Counted from the first letter of the stretch, positions 9,855-18,787 are shown. The stretch is DNA of 64,000 nt from W11650 sp963545585 (GCA_963545585.1 CAUUKX010000002.1:1-64000), one strand, 5' to 3'. Numbers and translations: made by a program. Notes: generated from the sequence alone by a model not told the origin.

Positions 9855-10229
9855 ATTGCGAAAAATTCGACAAACAAAATACTCAACTTTCCCATGTTCG
9901 TCAGAACAGTCTTTTTTAGGCTCGTTGCATGGGCAGGAACGGAATGCGATTTGCGAAGAAAATCGCGAGAGTGGGTCCATGCACCCGCTCTTTGAGCGGG
10001 ACAGAGCCAAAAAAGACTATGGGAAAGTTGAGTAAAATAATATAAAACGTAGTTTTTTAGCATGGACTTGATTTTTTGGCAAATGAGGAAAAGGCTTTAC
10101 ATTTTTGCAGCGGCGTAACGGCAGTCTAACAAAGATTGTTCGGTCAAACAAGGGAATGGAAGAACGGAATTGTCAGCGGAGCTCAGAAAGGAGAAAATCA
10201 TATCCTTGACAGGATTATGGAGTGAAAAA
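9855..10229. other. comM-dprA intergenic region
   Basis: Apart from the MITE-like element, the stretch holds a 130-base segment before dprA with a possible -35 (TTTACA near 10095) but no clear -10 at normal spacing. A TTG at 10170 in the dprA frame would extend DprA by 20 residues; it is not supported by a good ribosome binding site. Confidence 0.5.
9881..10033. repeat. MITE-like palindromic element, copy 1
   Basis: A 153-base element with perfect 15-base terminal inverted repeats (ACTCAACTTTCCCAT and its complement) and inner inverted arms (GTCTTTTTTAGGCTC against GAGCCAAAAAAGAC). AAAAT flanks both ends, as a target duplication would. Inside are two small hairpins: GCGATTTGC/AAAATCGC and CCCGCTC/GAGCGGG. 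It encodes no protein of its own. A second copy lies at 54945-55096 with high identity across the whole length. The size, terminal repeats and flanks fit a non-autonomous transposable element, but no transposase is present here. Confidence 0.8.
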
Positions 10230-11369
10230 ATGGAAAGAGAAATTTATTGGCTGTGGCTGTCGTCCATTCGCGGCATGGGAGCGGTTAAGTTAAGCCGGAT
10301 GCTTCGGGAGTGGCCGGATGCCGAAGCGGTTTATTATGAAAGCGAAGAACGGATTTTAGAGTTTATGAAAAAACAGGAGCGCTTTCGGGAAAGGGATTTT
10401 TTGGAGTTTTGTGCGGCTAAAAGAGAGATGGAGTTCTGCCGCCGGGAGTGGGACAGGTTAAACCGGGAGGGAGTGCGGGTTGTGTCTGTTGATCGGCCAG
10501 ACTACCCGGAGCGGCTGAAAACAATTCCGGGTGCGCCGCCGATTCTTTTTGTCAAAGGCGATTGGCGATTGGGGCAAGAGAAGAATACGCCGGTGCTGGC
10601 GGTAGTCGGTACCAGACGAGCCAGTCTTTACGGCCGAGAAGCAGCAGCAGCGCTGGGCAAGGCCTGTGCCGAGTATGGGGTAACTTTGGTCAGTGGGATG
10701 GCAGCCGGAATTGACGGTATTGCCCAAAGAGAGTGCCTGAAGCACGGCGGATACAGCATTGGTGTGCTCGGTTCCGGTTTAGGCTACCAGTTCCCGGCCG
10801 GTAACCGGGACTTGTACATGGAAATGGAGGAAAGAGGCGCGTTAATTAGTGAAGAATGGTATCAAACGCCGCCGCAGGCTGTACTTTTTCCCAAGCGAAA
10901 CCGAATTATCAGCGGTTTGGCTGAAGCGGTGGTAGTAGTGGAGGCGGCGGAAAAAAGCGGTTCGTTGATTACGGCGGACTATGCTTTGGAGCAGGGGCGG
11001 GATGTTTACGCCGTGCCGGGGCGCTTAAATGACCCGGTCAGCAGCGGCTGTAACCGGCTGATTGCGCAGGGGGCTTATCTTCTGGAAAATGTGGAATACT
11101 TTGCGGCTGAGTTTGCTGGCCGGGCAAAGGTTGATATTCAGCCGCCGGCAGCACCGGAGTGGGAAAAGGATTTGCCGGAAAAGGAAAAGCTGATTTATCA
11201 AAATATCGGTACAGAGCCGGTTTATATCGGGCGTTTACAGGAAAAAAGCGGTTTAGAGCCGGGAGAATTGCAGCTTTGTTTGCTGCAATTAGAATGGAAG
11301 GGCTATATTCAGCAAATTTCAGCCGGGTATTATAGTTTGACCAATTTTATTTTAGGATATCAGCGTTAA
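10230..11369 (+). CDS. dprA: DNA processing protein DprA
   Basis: DprA binds incoming single-stranded DNA and loads RecA during natural transformation. The 379-residue protein has an N-terminal helical region, a Rossmann-like core with VVGTRRASLYGREAA, LVSGMAAGIDGIAQREC, GVLGSGLGYQFPAGN and the FPKRNRIISGLAEAVVVVEA block, and a C-terminal winged-helix-like end. Length and motifs fit the family. ATG 10230 follows TGGAGTG and matches the usual N-terminus. It sits between comM and topA, a common Clostridia order. Presence of dprA alone does not prove competence. Confidence 0.95.
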   Translation: MEREIYWLWLSSIRGMGAVKLSRMLREWPDAEAVYYESEERILEFMKKQERFRERDFLEFCAAKREMEFCRREWDRLNREGVRVVSVDRPDYPERLKTIPGAPPILFVKGDWRLGQEKNTPVLAVVGTRRASLYGREAAAALGKACAEYGVTLVSGMAAGIDGIAQRECLKHGGYSIGVLGSGLGYQFPAGNRDLYMEMEERGALISEEWYQTPPQAVLFPKRNRIISGLAEAVVVVEAAEKSGSLITADYALEQGRDVYAVPGRLNDPVSSGCNRLIAQGAYLLENVEYFAAEFAGRAKVDIQPPAAPEWEKDLPEKEKLIYQNIGTEPVYIGRLQEKSGLEPGELQLCLLQLEWKGYIQQISAGYYSLTNFILGYQR

Positions 11370-11670
11370 AAGTATGAAAATCCAAGGGGATTTCTCGGTA
11401 AGAACCATCATTATTTTTGGCACAGGCACTATTAATTTATAAAAAAACATAAAATTTTAAAAAAACTCTTGTATAAAACATAAAAATAGTATATCCTTAT
11501 AACAGTTGGTTTAATTTAATGATATAAGTGTCAAAAAATAGAAATCCGAGCAGGGCTTACCTGCGAAAGAATTATAATAAAAGATAATTGCAGCAATGGG
11601 ATAAGACAGGAGCTTTATTTAGGCAAAGCTCTTTTTCTTTCGGGAATTATTAGAATTACTAGGAGGAAGC
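11370..11670. other. dprA-topA intergenic region
   Basis: AT-rich spacer. A TATAAT is seen at 11573-11578 but no matching -35 at 16-18 bases. A terminator-like hairpin sits at 11610-11641. No small gene is supported. Confidence 0.5.
11610..11641 (+). terminator. Terminator-like hairpin before topA
   Basis: GAGCTTT pairs with AAAGCTC around an 8-base loop and is followed by TTTTCTTTC. It lies 30 bases before topA and downstream of the only clear TATAAT, so it could act as an attenuator of topA as well as the end of the dprA transcript. Confidence 0.6.
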
Positions 11671-13752
11671 ATGGCAAAAAATTTGGTAATTGTAGAATCT
11701 CCGGCCAAGGCCAAAACAATCAAAAAGTTTTTGGGCAAAAATTATACAGTGGAAGCTTCGATGGGGCATGTTCGAGATTTGCCGAAAAGCAGTTTGGGGG
11801 TTTCGCCGGAAAATGATTTTGAGCCGAAATATATTACGATTCGCGGAAAAGGGCCGCTGATTGCAAGCCTGAAAAAAGAGGCTAAAAAAGCGGATAAGAT
11901 TTATCTGGCGACTGACCCTGACCGGGAGGGCGAAGCAATATCATGGCATTTGCAGACGATTTTGGAAAGTATGAAAGCACCGATTTACCGGATTACTTTT
12001 AATGAAATTACCAAACAGGCAGTATCTTCCTCGATTAAAAAGGCCAGACCGATTGATATGGATTTGGTGGATGCTCAGCAGGCCAGACGGGTGCTGGATC
12101 GGATTGTCGGCTATAAAATCAGTCCGCTGTTGTGGGCCAAGGTTAAAAAAGGCCTGTCGGCCGGTCGGGTGCAGTCGGTGGCGCTGCATTTAATCTGTGA
12201 GAGGGAAAAAGAGATTGATGCTTTTTTGCCGCAGGAATATTGGACTTTGCAGCTGGATTTGACGGATGCCAAAGGAAAAAATAAGTTTCGGGCGGACTTT
12301 TACGGCACGGATGGCAAAAAAATAGAATTGGGCAGTGAAGCGGAAACAGAAAAGGTTTTGGCGGAGCTGTCTCAGGAAAAGCTGGTGCTGGCGGAGAAGA
12401 AAGAAGGTACTCGTCGGCGAAGCGCACCGCTGCCGTTTAAGACCAGCACCTTGCAGCAGGAGGCGGCTAAGGCGTTGAACTTTACCACCGCCAAGACCAT
12501 GCGTCTGGCTCAACAGCTGTATGAAGGCGTGGATATTCCGGGGCGGGGGACTTTGGGCTTGATTACCTATTTGAGAACCGATTCGGTTCGGATTGCCGAA
12601 GAAGCGGCGGCAGCGGCCGATGAGCAGATCCGCAGTGCATATGGTGAAAAATATTTGCGGACGGATGCGCCGAAGGAGGCAAAGAAAGGCCGAAGCCAGG
12701 ACGCACATGAAGCCATCCGGCCATCAGTGCCGGAGCTTTCTCCGGCCGAGGTTAAGGAAGCCCTCGGGCGGGATTTGTTCCGCCTGTATCAGCTGATTTG
12801 GCGGCGATTTATGGCCAGCCGAATGGCGGCGGCTGAATATAAAAGCGAAAGACTGACTATTCGGGCAGGAGAGTATGAACTGCGCACTTCTGGTCAAAGC
12901 TTGGAGTTTGATGGTTATTTAAAATTGTATCAGGAGTTTGAAGAAGAAGAGAGCGAAGCGGAAACGTCCATCAGTGATTTTGCGAGTCTAAAGCAGGGTG
13001 CGGCGCTGAAAATAAAGGACAGTCAGAAGCAGCAGCATTTTACCCAGCCGCCGGCTCGCTATACCGAAGCATCTTTAGTTAAGCTTTTGGAGGAAAATGG
13101 AGTCGGCCGGCCCAGTACCTATGCGCCGACAATCAGCACGATTCTGGTTAGAGGTTATGTGGCCAAGGAGCAAAAATCCTTTTTCCCGACAGAACTCGGA
13201 GAAATTGTGGATGCGATTATAACCAAATATTTTGACGATATTGTCAATATTGATTTTACAGCCGAAATGGAAGAAAAACTGGATCGGATTGAGGACGGCA
13301 ACTGCGACTGGCGGATGCCGCTGCGGGAGTTTTACCCGGAGCTGGCGGCTGATGTGGAGCGGGCGGAGCAGGAATTGGAGAAAGTAGAAATCAAAGACGA
13401 AGAAACCGATATCCCCTGCGAAAAATGCGGTCGCAACATGGTGATTAAGTTAGGGCGTTACGGTAAATTCTTGGCTTGCCCGGGTTTTCCCGAGTGCAGC
13501 CATACCAAGCCTTATTTTGAAGTACTTCCCGGGGTGCTTTGCCCGAAATGCGGCAGTGCGGTGCAGATTAAGAAAACAAAAAAAGGTCGGCGTTATTTTG
13601 GATGTGAGAATAATCCGGAATGTGATTTTATGGTGTGGAATGAACCAGTGGCCAAGAAATGTGGAAACTGCGGTTCAATGATGCTGCGCAAGGGAAAGAA
13701 AATTCTTTGTTCCAATGAAGCATGCAAACATATTGAGGATGCCGACGAGTAA
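11671..13752 (+). CDS. topA: DNA topoisomerase I (type IA)
   Basis: TopA relaxes negative supercoils by passing a strand through a transient single-strand break. The 693-residue protein opens with the Toprim domain (VIVESPAKAKTIKKFLG; acidic DPDREGEAISWH), has the core with the active-site tyrosine in LITYLRTDSVRI near residue 300, and ends in three Cys4 zinc-ribbon repeats from about residue 580 (CEKCG...CPGFPEC, CPKCG...CENNPEC, CGNCG...CSNEAC). Length and order are standard. GGAGGAAGC precedes ATG 11671. Confidence 0.97.
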   Translation: MAKNLVIVESPAKAKTIKKFLGKNYTVEASMGHVRDLPKSSLGVSPENDFEPKYITIRGKGPLIASLKKEAKKADKIYLATDPDREGEAISWHLQTILESMKAPIYRITFNEITKQAVSSSIKKARPIDMDLVDAQQARRVLDRIVGYKISPLLWAKVKKGLSAGRVQSVALHLICEREKEIDAFLPQEYWTLQLDLTDAKGKNKFRADFYGTDGKKIELGSEAETEKVLAELSQEKLVLAEKKEGTRRRSAPLPFKTSTLQQEAAKALNFTTAKTMRLAQQLYEGVDIPGRGTLGLITYLRTDSVRIAEEAAAAADEQIRSAYGEKYLRTDAPKEAKKGRSQDAHEAIRPSVPELSPAEVKEALGRDLFRLYQLIWRRFMASRMAAAEYKSERLTIRAGEYELRTSGQSLEFDGYLKLYQEFEEEESEAETSISDFASLKQGAALKIKDSQKQQHFTQPPARYTEASLVKLLEENGVGRPSTYAPTISTILVRGYVAKEQKSFFPTELGEIVDAIITKYFDDIVNIDFTAEMEEKLDRIEDGNCDWRMPLREFYPELAADVERAEQELEKVEIKDEETDIPCEKCGRNMVIKLGRYGKFLACPGFPECSHTKPYFEVLPGVLCPKCGSAVQIKKTKKGRRYFGCENNPECDFMVWNEPVAKKCGNCGSMMLRKGKKILCSNEACKHIEDADE

Positions 13753-13770
13753 AGGTGATTGCCGCAGTTC

Positions 13771-13891
13771 GAGTTCGGGTAAGCTTACCGAATTGCTCAT
13801 GTGTGCGTTCCGCAAATAGCCCGTTAGGCTTGCTATTTTTTGCAAGCAAACATGCTAAAATAGCAGGCCTACGGGCTGCTTGCCTGAACTG
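13771..13891. repeat. Intergenic palindromic repeat (family B)
   Basis: Nested inverted repeat between topA and codY. The inner stem pairs AGCCCGTTAGGCTTGCTATTT (13818-) with AAATAGCAGGCCTACGGGCT (to 13877), about 19 of 21 positions. The outer arms are GAGTTCGGGTAAGC and GCTTGCCTGAACTG. The right end (ACGGGCTGCTTGCCTGAACTGTA) recurs at about 49299-49321 with few changes, so this is a dispersed repeat. There is no U tract after the stem, so it is not an ordinary terminator. Confidence 0.6.
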
Positions 13892-13926
13892 TAGACAAAA
13901 TTCTTAAAATTATTTTGCAGATTAGG

Positions 13927-13955
13927 TTGAAAAGAAATGAAAATTGAGTTATAAT
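13927..13955 (+). promoter_or_regulatory. Sigma-A-type promoter upstream of codY
   Basis: TTGAAA at 13927-13932 and TATAAT at 13950-13955 with a 17-base spacer. It would give a leader of about 180 bases before codY and probably drives codY and the flagellar operon. Two further copies of the -10 area follow 32 and 65 bases downstream (see the repeat entry). Confidence 0.75.
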
Positions 13956-14020
13956 GACTGAAGTGATGATTAAGATTGTGTTATAAAAAATGATACGTAT
14001 GATTAAAAATGAGTTATAAT
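13940..14020 (+). repeat. Three direct repeats in the codY leader
   Basis: AAAATTGAGTTATAAT (13940), AAGATTGTGTTATAAA (13972) and AAAAATGAGTTATAAT (14005) recur at 32- and 33-base intervals, near three helical turns. The first contains the -10 of the promoter above. They may be stacked promoters or a regulator's binding array. They do not match the CodY box I know (AATTTTCWGAAAATT). Confidence 0.55.
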
Positions 14021-14143
14021 AAAATATGAATATAGAACCGGCTTTCCTGTGTTGGTTTTAGCCAGTGCTTTTATTTCTTTTCGTTGGCGTGAGGCAAAAG
14101 CAACGGTATGGCATAGAAATTATTTTGGATCAGGAGGATGAAG

Positions 14144-14920
14144 ATGAGCGTACAGTTATTGGATAAGACCAGAAAAATTAATCGTTTGCTCCAGAGAACA
14201 GGGGATGAGCGAATTGACTTTTCTGATATTTCCGAGGTAATGGGCGAAGTTATGGATTCAACCGTGCTGATTATCAGTCGAAAGGGCAAGTTGCTGGCTT
14301 CTTATGAAAGACATAATATTCCGATTATTGAACAATTTTTGACAACCAAATCTGGCGAATATATCAACGAAAAGTTGAATGAGCGACTGTTGAACATTTT
14401 ATCGACCAAGGAGAACATTAACTTAGTCACCCTTGGTTTTAGCGATGATATCACCGAGCAGGGATATTTAGGGTTGGCGATTCCGGTGGATATTGCCGGT
14501 GAGCGGCTGGGTACCATCTTTTTATACCGGCTGCGTCAGGAATATATGATTGACGATTTGATTTTGGCAGAATATTCGGCTACGGTGGTGGGGCTGGAGA
14601 TTACCCGGTCGATTAATCAGGAAGAATCGGAAGAAACCAGAAAACAAAACATGGTGCGCTCGGCTATCTCTACGCTGTCTTTTTCTGAGCAGGAGGCGGT
14701 TCGCCATATTTTCCGTGAATTAGAAGGCAACGAAGGCGTACTGATTGCGTCCAAGGTGGCTGACCGTGCCGGGATTACCCGGTCGGTAATTGTCAACGGC
14801 CTGCGTAAGCTGGAATCGGCCGGTGTGATTGAGACTCGTTCGCTGGGGATGAAGGGAACTTATATCAGTGTGGTCAATGATAATTTATTAAAGGAATTAG
14901 ACGGCTTAGAACAGGCATAA
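14144..14920 (+). CDS. codY: Global transcriptional regulator CodY
   Basis: CodY senses branched-chain amino acids and GTP and represses or activates genes for nutrient adaptation; in several Firmicutes it controls motility. The 258-residue protein has the N-terminal GAF ligand domain (EVMDSTVLIISRKGKLL; GYLGLAIPVDIAGERLG) and a C-terminal winged helix (ASKVADRAGITRSVIVNGL; RKLESAGVIETRSLGMKGT), both very close to known CodY proteins. ATG 14144 is chosen over ATG 14138 because AGGAGG ends at 14137, which leaves a workable spacing only for the second ATG. It lies directly before flgB. Confidence 0.97.
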   Translation: MSVQLLDKTRKINRLLQRTGDERIDFSDISEVMGEVMDSTVLIISRKGKLLASYERHNIPIIEQFLTTKSGEYINEKLNERLLNILSTKENINLVTLGFSDDITEQGYLGLAIPVDIAGERLGTIFLYRLRQEYMIDDLILAEYSATVVGLEITRSINQEESEETRKQNMVRSAISTLSFSEQEAVRHIFRELEGNEGVLIASKVADRAGITRSVIVNGLRKLESAGVIETRSLGMKGTYISVVNDNLLKELDGLEQA

Positions 14921-14966
14921 ATTTAAGATGTTGTGAAAGTTTAAAGCTCTCGGAAAGGGGGAAACA

Positions 14967-15344
14967 ATGACAAGCGGATTGATTGCCGGTTCGGAAGTGG
15001 CTTTGTACCGCAAGGCAATAAGTGCGGCATGGGAAAGAAACAGAGTAATTTCGCATAATATGGCGAACAATGACGTGGCAGGATATAAGCGCCTGGATGT
15101 TAAGTTTGAGGATCAGCTAAGGAATGCGGTGGACAGCCGCCGCCGGATTGATGTGGCGAAGCTGGAAAAAGTCAGACCAGAGGTTTTTACCGATAAATCA
15201 AATTTGAGTTACCGCTGGGATGGCAATAACGTAGATATGGATACGGAAGCGGCCTATTTGGCGGAAAATACACAGCGCTATCAAGCACTGATTACGCAAA
15301 TGAATTATAATTTTGCTCGTTTGAAAATGGTAATGAGCAAATAG
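14967..15344 (+). CDS. flgB: Flagellar proximal rod protein FlgB
   Basis: FlgB builds the proximal rod of the basal body with FlgC, outside the membrane. The 125-residue length is normal. The N-terminal rod motif is seen as ISHNMANNDVAGYKRLDVKFEDQL, close to the family ANNIANxxTPGYKA pattern, with DVAGYKR replacing the usual TPGYKA. The C-terminal helix ends in TQMNYNFARLKMVMSK. AAGGGGGAAAC precedes ATG 14967. First gene of the flagellar operon. Confidence 0.95.
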   Translation: MTSGLIAGSEVALYRKAISAAWERNRVISHNMANNDVAGYKRLDVKFEDQLRNAVDSRRRIDVAKLEKVRPEVFTDKSNLSYRWDGNNVDMDTEAAYLAENTQRYQALITQMNYNFARLKMVMSK

Positions 15345-15361
15345 CGGAGGAAGGAGAAGAG

Positions 15362-15802
15362 ATGGCTTATTTTGATTCCATGAAAATCAGTGCTTCGGGT
15401 ATGACTGCGCAAAGGCTGCGGGCCGATATTATCGCCCAGAATCTGGCGAACGTCAAAACAACTCGGGCGGCGGACGGCAAGCCTTATCGGCGGCAGACGG
15501 TGTTGTTTGAAACTTTGCAGCGGAGGCAGCAGTTTAAAGATATTTTGACCAATTTTATGGGTAAGCAGACGAACGGCGGTGTTAAAGCGGCTCGGATTGT
15601 GCAGGATCGTTCTCCGTTGACAACGGTTTACGAACCGAATCACCCAGATGCTGATGAAAACGGCTATGTCAGTTATCCGAATGTCAATGTAGTTCAGGAA
15701 ATGACGGATTTGATTTCGGCGCATCGTTCCTATGAGGCAAATGTGACTGCTTTTAATGCGACTAAGGCGATGATTAGTAAGGCGCTGGAGATTGGCAGAT
15801 AG
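15362..15802 (+). CDS. flgC: Flagellar proximal rod protein FlgC
   Basis: FlgC forms the rod with FlgB and FlgE-family axial proteins. The 146-residue protein carries the axial motif IIAQNLANVKTTRAADGKPY near the N-terminus and the C-terminal pattern MTDLISAHRSYEANVTAFNA typical of rod and hook proteins. Spacing to flgB is 17 bases with GGAGGAAGGAG between them. Confidence 0.96.
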   Translation: MAYFDSMKISASGMTAQRLRADIIAQNLANVKTTRAADGKPYRRQTVLFETLQRRQQFKDILTNFMGKQTNGGVKAARIVQDRSPLTTVYEPNHPDADENGYVSYPNVNVVQEMTDLISAHRSYEANVTAFNATKAMISKALEIGR

Positions 15803-15813
15803 GGGGATAAAGG

Positions 15814-16122
15814 ATGATATATCGAATTGGTCCGGCAGGGCTGGAAACCAAGATGCTGGAAACTTTGGGAGTGAAAAAAACTTCCGATGCTGCATCGTTT
15901 GGTAAGATTTTTCAAAAAGCGGTTGCGGATCAACTGTCCGCTACGAATGAATTGATTCGGGGAGCCGATCAAAAAGGAATTGATTTTGCACTAGGCAAGA
16001 CCGATGATATTGCCGAAGTGATGGCGGCGCAGGAAATAGCGAATGCCTCGCTTCAGTTCACGGTGCAGCTGCGCAACTCTTTTTTGGAAGCGTATAATGA
16101 AATTATGCGTTTGCAGGTATAG
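15814..16122 (+). CDS. fliE: Flagellar hook-basal body protein FliE
   Basis: FliE joins the MS ring to the rod. The 102-residue protein matches the family in the C-terminal block DIAEVMAAQEIANASLQFTV and RNSFLEAYNEIMRLQV. It lies between flgC and fliF as in most Firmicutes. Confidence 0.95.
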   Translation: MIYRIGPAGLETKMLETLGVKKTSDAASFGKIFQKAVADQLSATNELIRGADQKGIDFALGKTDDIAEVMAAQEIANASLQFTVQLRNSFLEAYNEIMRLQV

Positions 16123-16182
16123 AAAAAACTTTTTATTTTTAAGGTTACCGGCAACTATTGTTATTATTTTTGAGGTGTGAAA

Positions 16183-17784
16183 ATGCCAGCTTTTATAACC
16201 CGTATATCGGAACAAATAACAAAGACCTGGAATCAGTTTGAGCGCAAGCAAAAGATACAGTTTATCGCAATTTTAGCGATTGCGGTGGTGGCGATTGCCG
16301 TTTTGGTTATTTACCTGAACCGGCCGCAGTATGTTTTGTTTGAGCGCAACATGGATCCGGCGCGAGTAAATTCGATGAAAGAAGTTTTCGATGCCGAGAA
16401 AATTAAATACACGATCGAAAACAATGCGACTGCCATTTACATCGAGCGAAGCCAAAGACAAAACGCAACACTGGCATTACAACGGGCGGGCATTTTAACG
16501 GCAGATCAAATCGATTATGACAAACTGTTTGAGAACAGTTTGACCATGACCCAAGAGGAAAAAAGGTTAAAACAAAAATTATTTTTACAGAGTGAATTGG
16601 AAAAAAGCATTGAGCTTTTGGATGTGGTAGCCGACGCTGATGTGGCCATTGTGATGGCGGATCAGGAACGGACGGTACTGGATGACCAAACTCCGGCTTC
16701 GGCGGCAATTACGCTCAAGCTGAGAGATGAGATTACCGAAAAGCAAGTGCTGGGCATTGTTTCTCTGGTTTCCAAATATGTTAAGAATTTGGATAAAAAC
16801 CATATTTCAATTCTGGACACGACTGGTCGGCTTCTGTATGACGGCGATGCAGCCGGAAGTTTGAACGGTATGAGCGGCAATATGGATTATAAAGTGCAGC
16901 AGGAGCTTTTGATTCAGCAGAAAGTACGGTCTATTTTGCTTTCGCGCGGAGAATATGATGATGCCTTTGTAACGGTGGATTTAAAGATTGATTTCAGCGA
17001 GTCGACGGTTGTTTCTGAAAAGTACTGGCCGCTGGACGGCACCACCAAAGGCGTGACCTCTGAAGAAGAGCGGCGCAATGTCGAGACCAACAACACGGAA
17101 AATGCCAATCCGGCAGGAACGGATGCCAATCAGGAAACAACATCCACCTATTTGACGCAGGCTGGCAATTCCAACTCGACAACTGAGGAGAGCAAGACAG
17201 CCTATAAGGTGGATACCGAAAAATCAACGACTTACCGGCCAAACGGTGCGATTGATTATCAGGAATCCAGTGTGGCGGTGGTTTTAAATAAGTTTAAAGT
17301 TTATGATCAAGCTTTGCTGGAAAGTCAAAAAGCCTTAGGTGAGTTGAGTTGGGAAGATTTTAAGGAGCAAAACAATGTCCGCCGTAAATTGGAGGTGGAT
17401 CCGGATATCGTTACTCTGATTAGCCGGGCGACCAATAATATCCCAAATCCCGCCGTGCTGGCTTATGAGGTGCCGAAGTTCATTGATAAGCCAAGTTCGC
17501 ATAATGTGATTCAGGATTATATTTTACTGGGCATTATCCTGCTAATGGTCATCTTGTTGGCAGTTGCCATCTTCTTAGGCACCAAGCCGGTTGAAGTGGT
17601 TAAGACCGAGCCGGAACTTTCGGTTGAGCAGCTTTTGACCAGTACCAGAACTGAAGAGCCGAAAGAGCCGATTACCGAGTTTAAGTCGGAAGTCAGAAAA
17701 CAGGTCGAAAAGTTTGTGGACGAAAATCCGGAAGGAGCGGCGACTTTGCTGCGCAACTGGTTAAATGATCAATGGGGAGGCTGA
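16183..17784 (+). CDS. fliF: Flagellar MS-ring protein FliF
   Basis: FliF forms the membrane ring on which the basal body and export gate assemble. The 533-residue protein has an N-terminal membrane helix (about residues 25-45), the periplasmic-side ring-building motifs (LFERNMDPARVNSMKEVFD; LALQRAGILTADQIDYDKLF), a low-complexity Asn/Thr/Glu stretch, a second helix near residue 450 (YILLGIILLMVILLAVAIF) and a C-terminal FliG-binding tail (AATLLRNWLNDQWGG). ATG 16183 is preferred to GTG 16177 because GAGGTG is too close to the GTG. Confidence 0.96.
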   Translation: MPAFITRISEQITKTWNQFERKQKIQFIAILAIAVVAIAVLVIYLNRPQYVLFERNMDPARVNSMKEVFDAEKIKYTIENNATAIYIERSQRQNATLALQRAGILTADQIDYDKLFENSLTMTQEEKRLKQKLFLQSELEKSIELLDVVADADVAIVMADQERTVLDDQTPASAAITLKLRDEITEKQVLGIVSLVSKYVKNLDKNHISILDTTGRLLYDGDAAGSLNGMSGNMDYKVQQELLIQQKVRSILLSRGEYDDAFVTVDLKIDFSESTVVSEKYWPLDGTTKGVTSEEERRNVETNNTENANPAGTDANQETTSTYLTQAGNSNSTTEESKTAYKVDTEKSTTYRPNGAIDYQESSVAVVLNKFKVYDQALLESQKALGELSWEDFKEQNNVRRKLEVDPDIVTLISRATNNIPNPAVLAYEVPKFIDKPSSHNVIQDYILLGIILLMVILLAVAIFLGTKPVEVVKTEPELSVEQLLTSTRTEEPKEPITEFKSEVRKQVEKFVDENPEGAATLLRNWLNDQWGG

Positions 17785-17788
17785 TAAA

Positions 17789-18787
17789 ATGGAATTAAGA
17801 GGGATTCAAAAAGCAGCAGCTTTGTTGATTTCTTTGGGGCCGGAGCGGTCTTCGGAAATCTTTAAGTATTTAAAAGAGGACGAGATTGAACAGCTGACCT
17901 TAGAGATTGCGAATACTAGGTCAATCAGTGCCGATCAAAAAGAAGCGCTGCTTGGTGAGTTTTATGAAATATGTCTGGCACAGCAATATATCAGCGAGGG
18001 CGGCATCAGTTATGCCAAGGATGTTTTGGAAAAAGCGCTGGGCACAGATAAAGCGCTGGAAGTTATTGGGCGTTTGACTTCTTCCTTGCAGGTTAGACCG
18101 TTTGAATTTGTTCGCAAGACTGAACCGGCACAACTGCTTAACTTTATTCAGGACGAGCACAATCAAACAATTGCTTTGATTTTATCGTATTTAAATGCTG
18201 GTCAGGCATCGATGGTTTTAGCAGCTTTGCCGCTTGAGAAGCAAGCGGATGTAGCGCGCCGAATTGCTAAAATGGATAGAACCAGTCCTGATGTAATTAA
18301 GGATGTGGAAGACATTTTGGAAAGAAAACTGTCCTCTTTGGTGACGCAGGACTTTACCATTGTCGGCGGCATCGAAGCGGTGGTCGATATTTTAAACTCG
18401 GCCGACCGGGCAACAGAAAAACATATCATGGAAACTTTAGAGTTAGAAGATGCGGAACTGGCCGAAGAAATCCACAAGAAGATGTTTGTGTTCGAGGATA
18501 TTCTGACCTTAGACGACCGTTCGGTGCAGAGAGTGCTGCGTGATGTTGACAACAATGTACTGGCGATTGCTCTGAAGGGACAAAGTGAAGAAATTCAAAG
18601 CCTGATCTTTAAGAACTTGTCTAAACGTTTGGCGGCTATGATTAAGGAAGAAATGGAATTTATGGGACCGGTTCGGCTCAAGGATATTGAAGAATCACAG
18701 CAGACGATTGTCGGCGTAATCAGAAAACTTGAGGATGCACAGGAGATCGTTATTTCCAGAGGCGGAGGTGACGAGATCGTTGTCTAA
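17789..18787 (+). CDS. fliG: Flagellar motor switch protein FliG
   Basis: FliG is the rotor part that contacts the stator and sets rotation direction. The 332-residue length is standard. Visible features: the N-terminal KAAALLISLGPERSSEIFK, the EHNQTIALILSYL block of the middle domain and the C-terminal torque helix with DDRSVQRVLRDVDNNVLAIALKG. ATG 17789 is placed by GGGAGG at 17774-17779. Its stop overlaps the fliH start. Confidence 0.97.
   Translation: MELRGIQKAAALLISLGPERSSEIFKYLKEDEIEQLTLEIANTRSISADQKEALLGEFYEICLAQQYISEGGISYAKDVLEKALGTDKALEVIGRLTSSLQVRPFEFVRKTEPAQLLNFIQDEHNQTIALILSYLNAGQASMVLAALPLEKQADVARRIAKMDRTSPDVIKDVEDILERKLSSLVTQDFTIVGGIEAVVDILNSADRATEKHIMETLELEDAELAEEIHKKMFVFEDILTLDDRSVQRVLRDVDNNVLAIALKGQSEEIQSLIFKNLSKRLAAMIKEEMEFMGPVRLKDIEESQQTIVGVIRKLEDAQEIVISRGGGDEIVV

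Noticed and set aside
9760..10035. 91-codon plus-strand frame across the comM end and the MITE-like repeat
   Set aside because: It overlaps comM in another frame and then reads through the palindromic element; no domain or ribosome binding site.
15305..15895. 196-codon minus-strand frame across flgC and fliE
   Set aside because: Shadow of two clear flagellar genes, with no ribosome binding site or recognisable domain.
18729..18779. Longer FliH start at TTG 18729
   Set aside because: It would overlap fliG by about 60 bases without a ribosome binding site, while TTG 18780 has GGAGGTG at good spacing.
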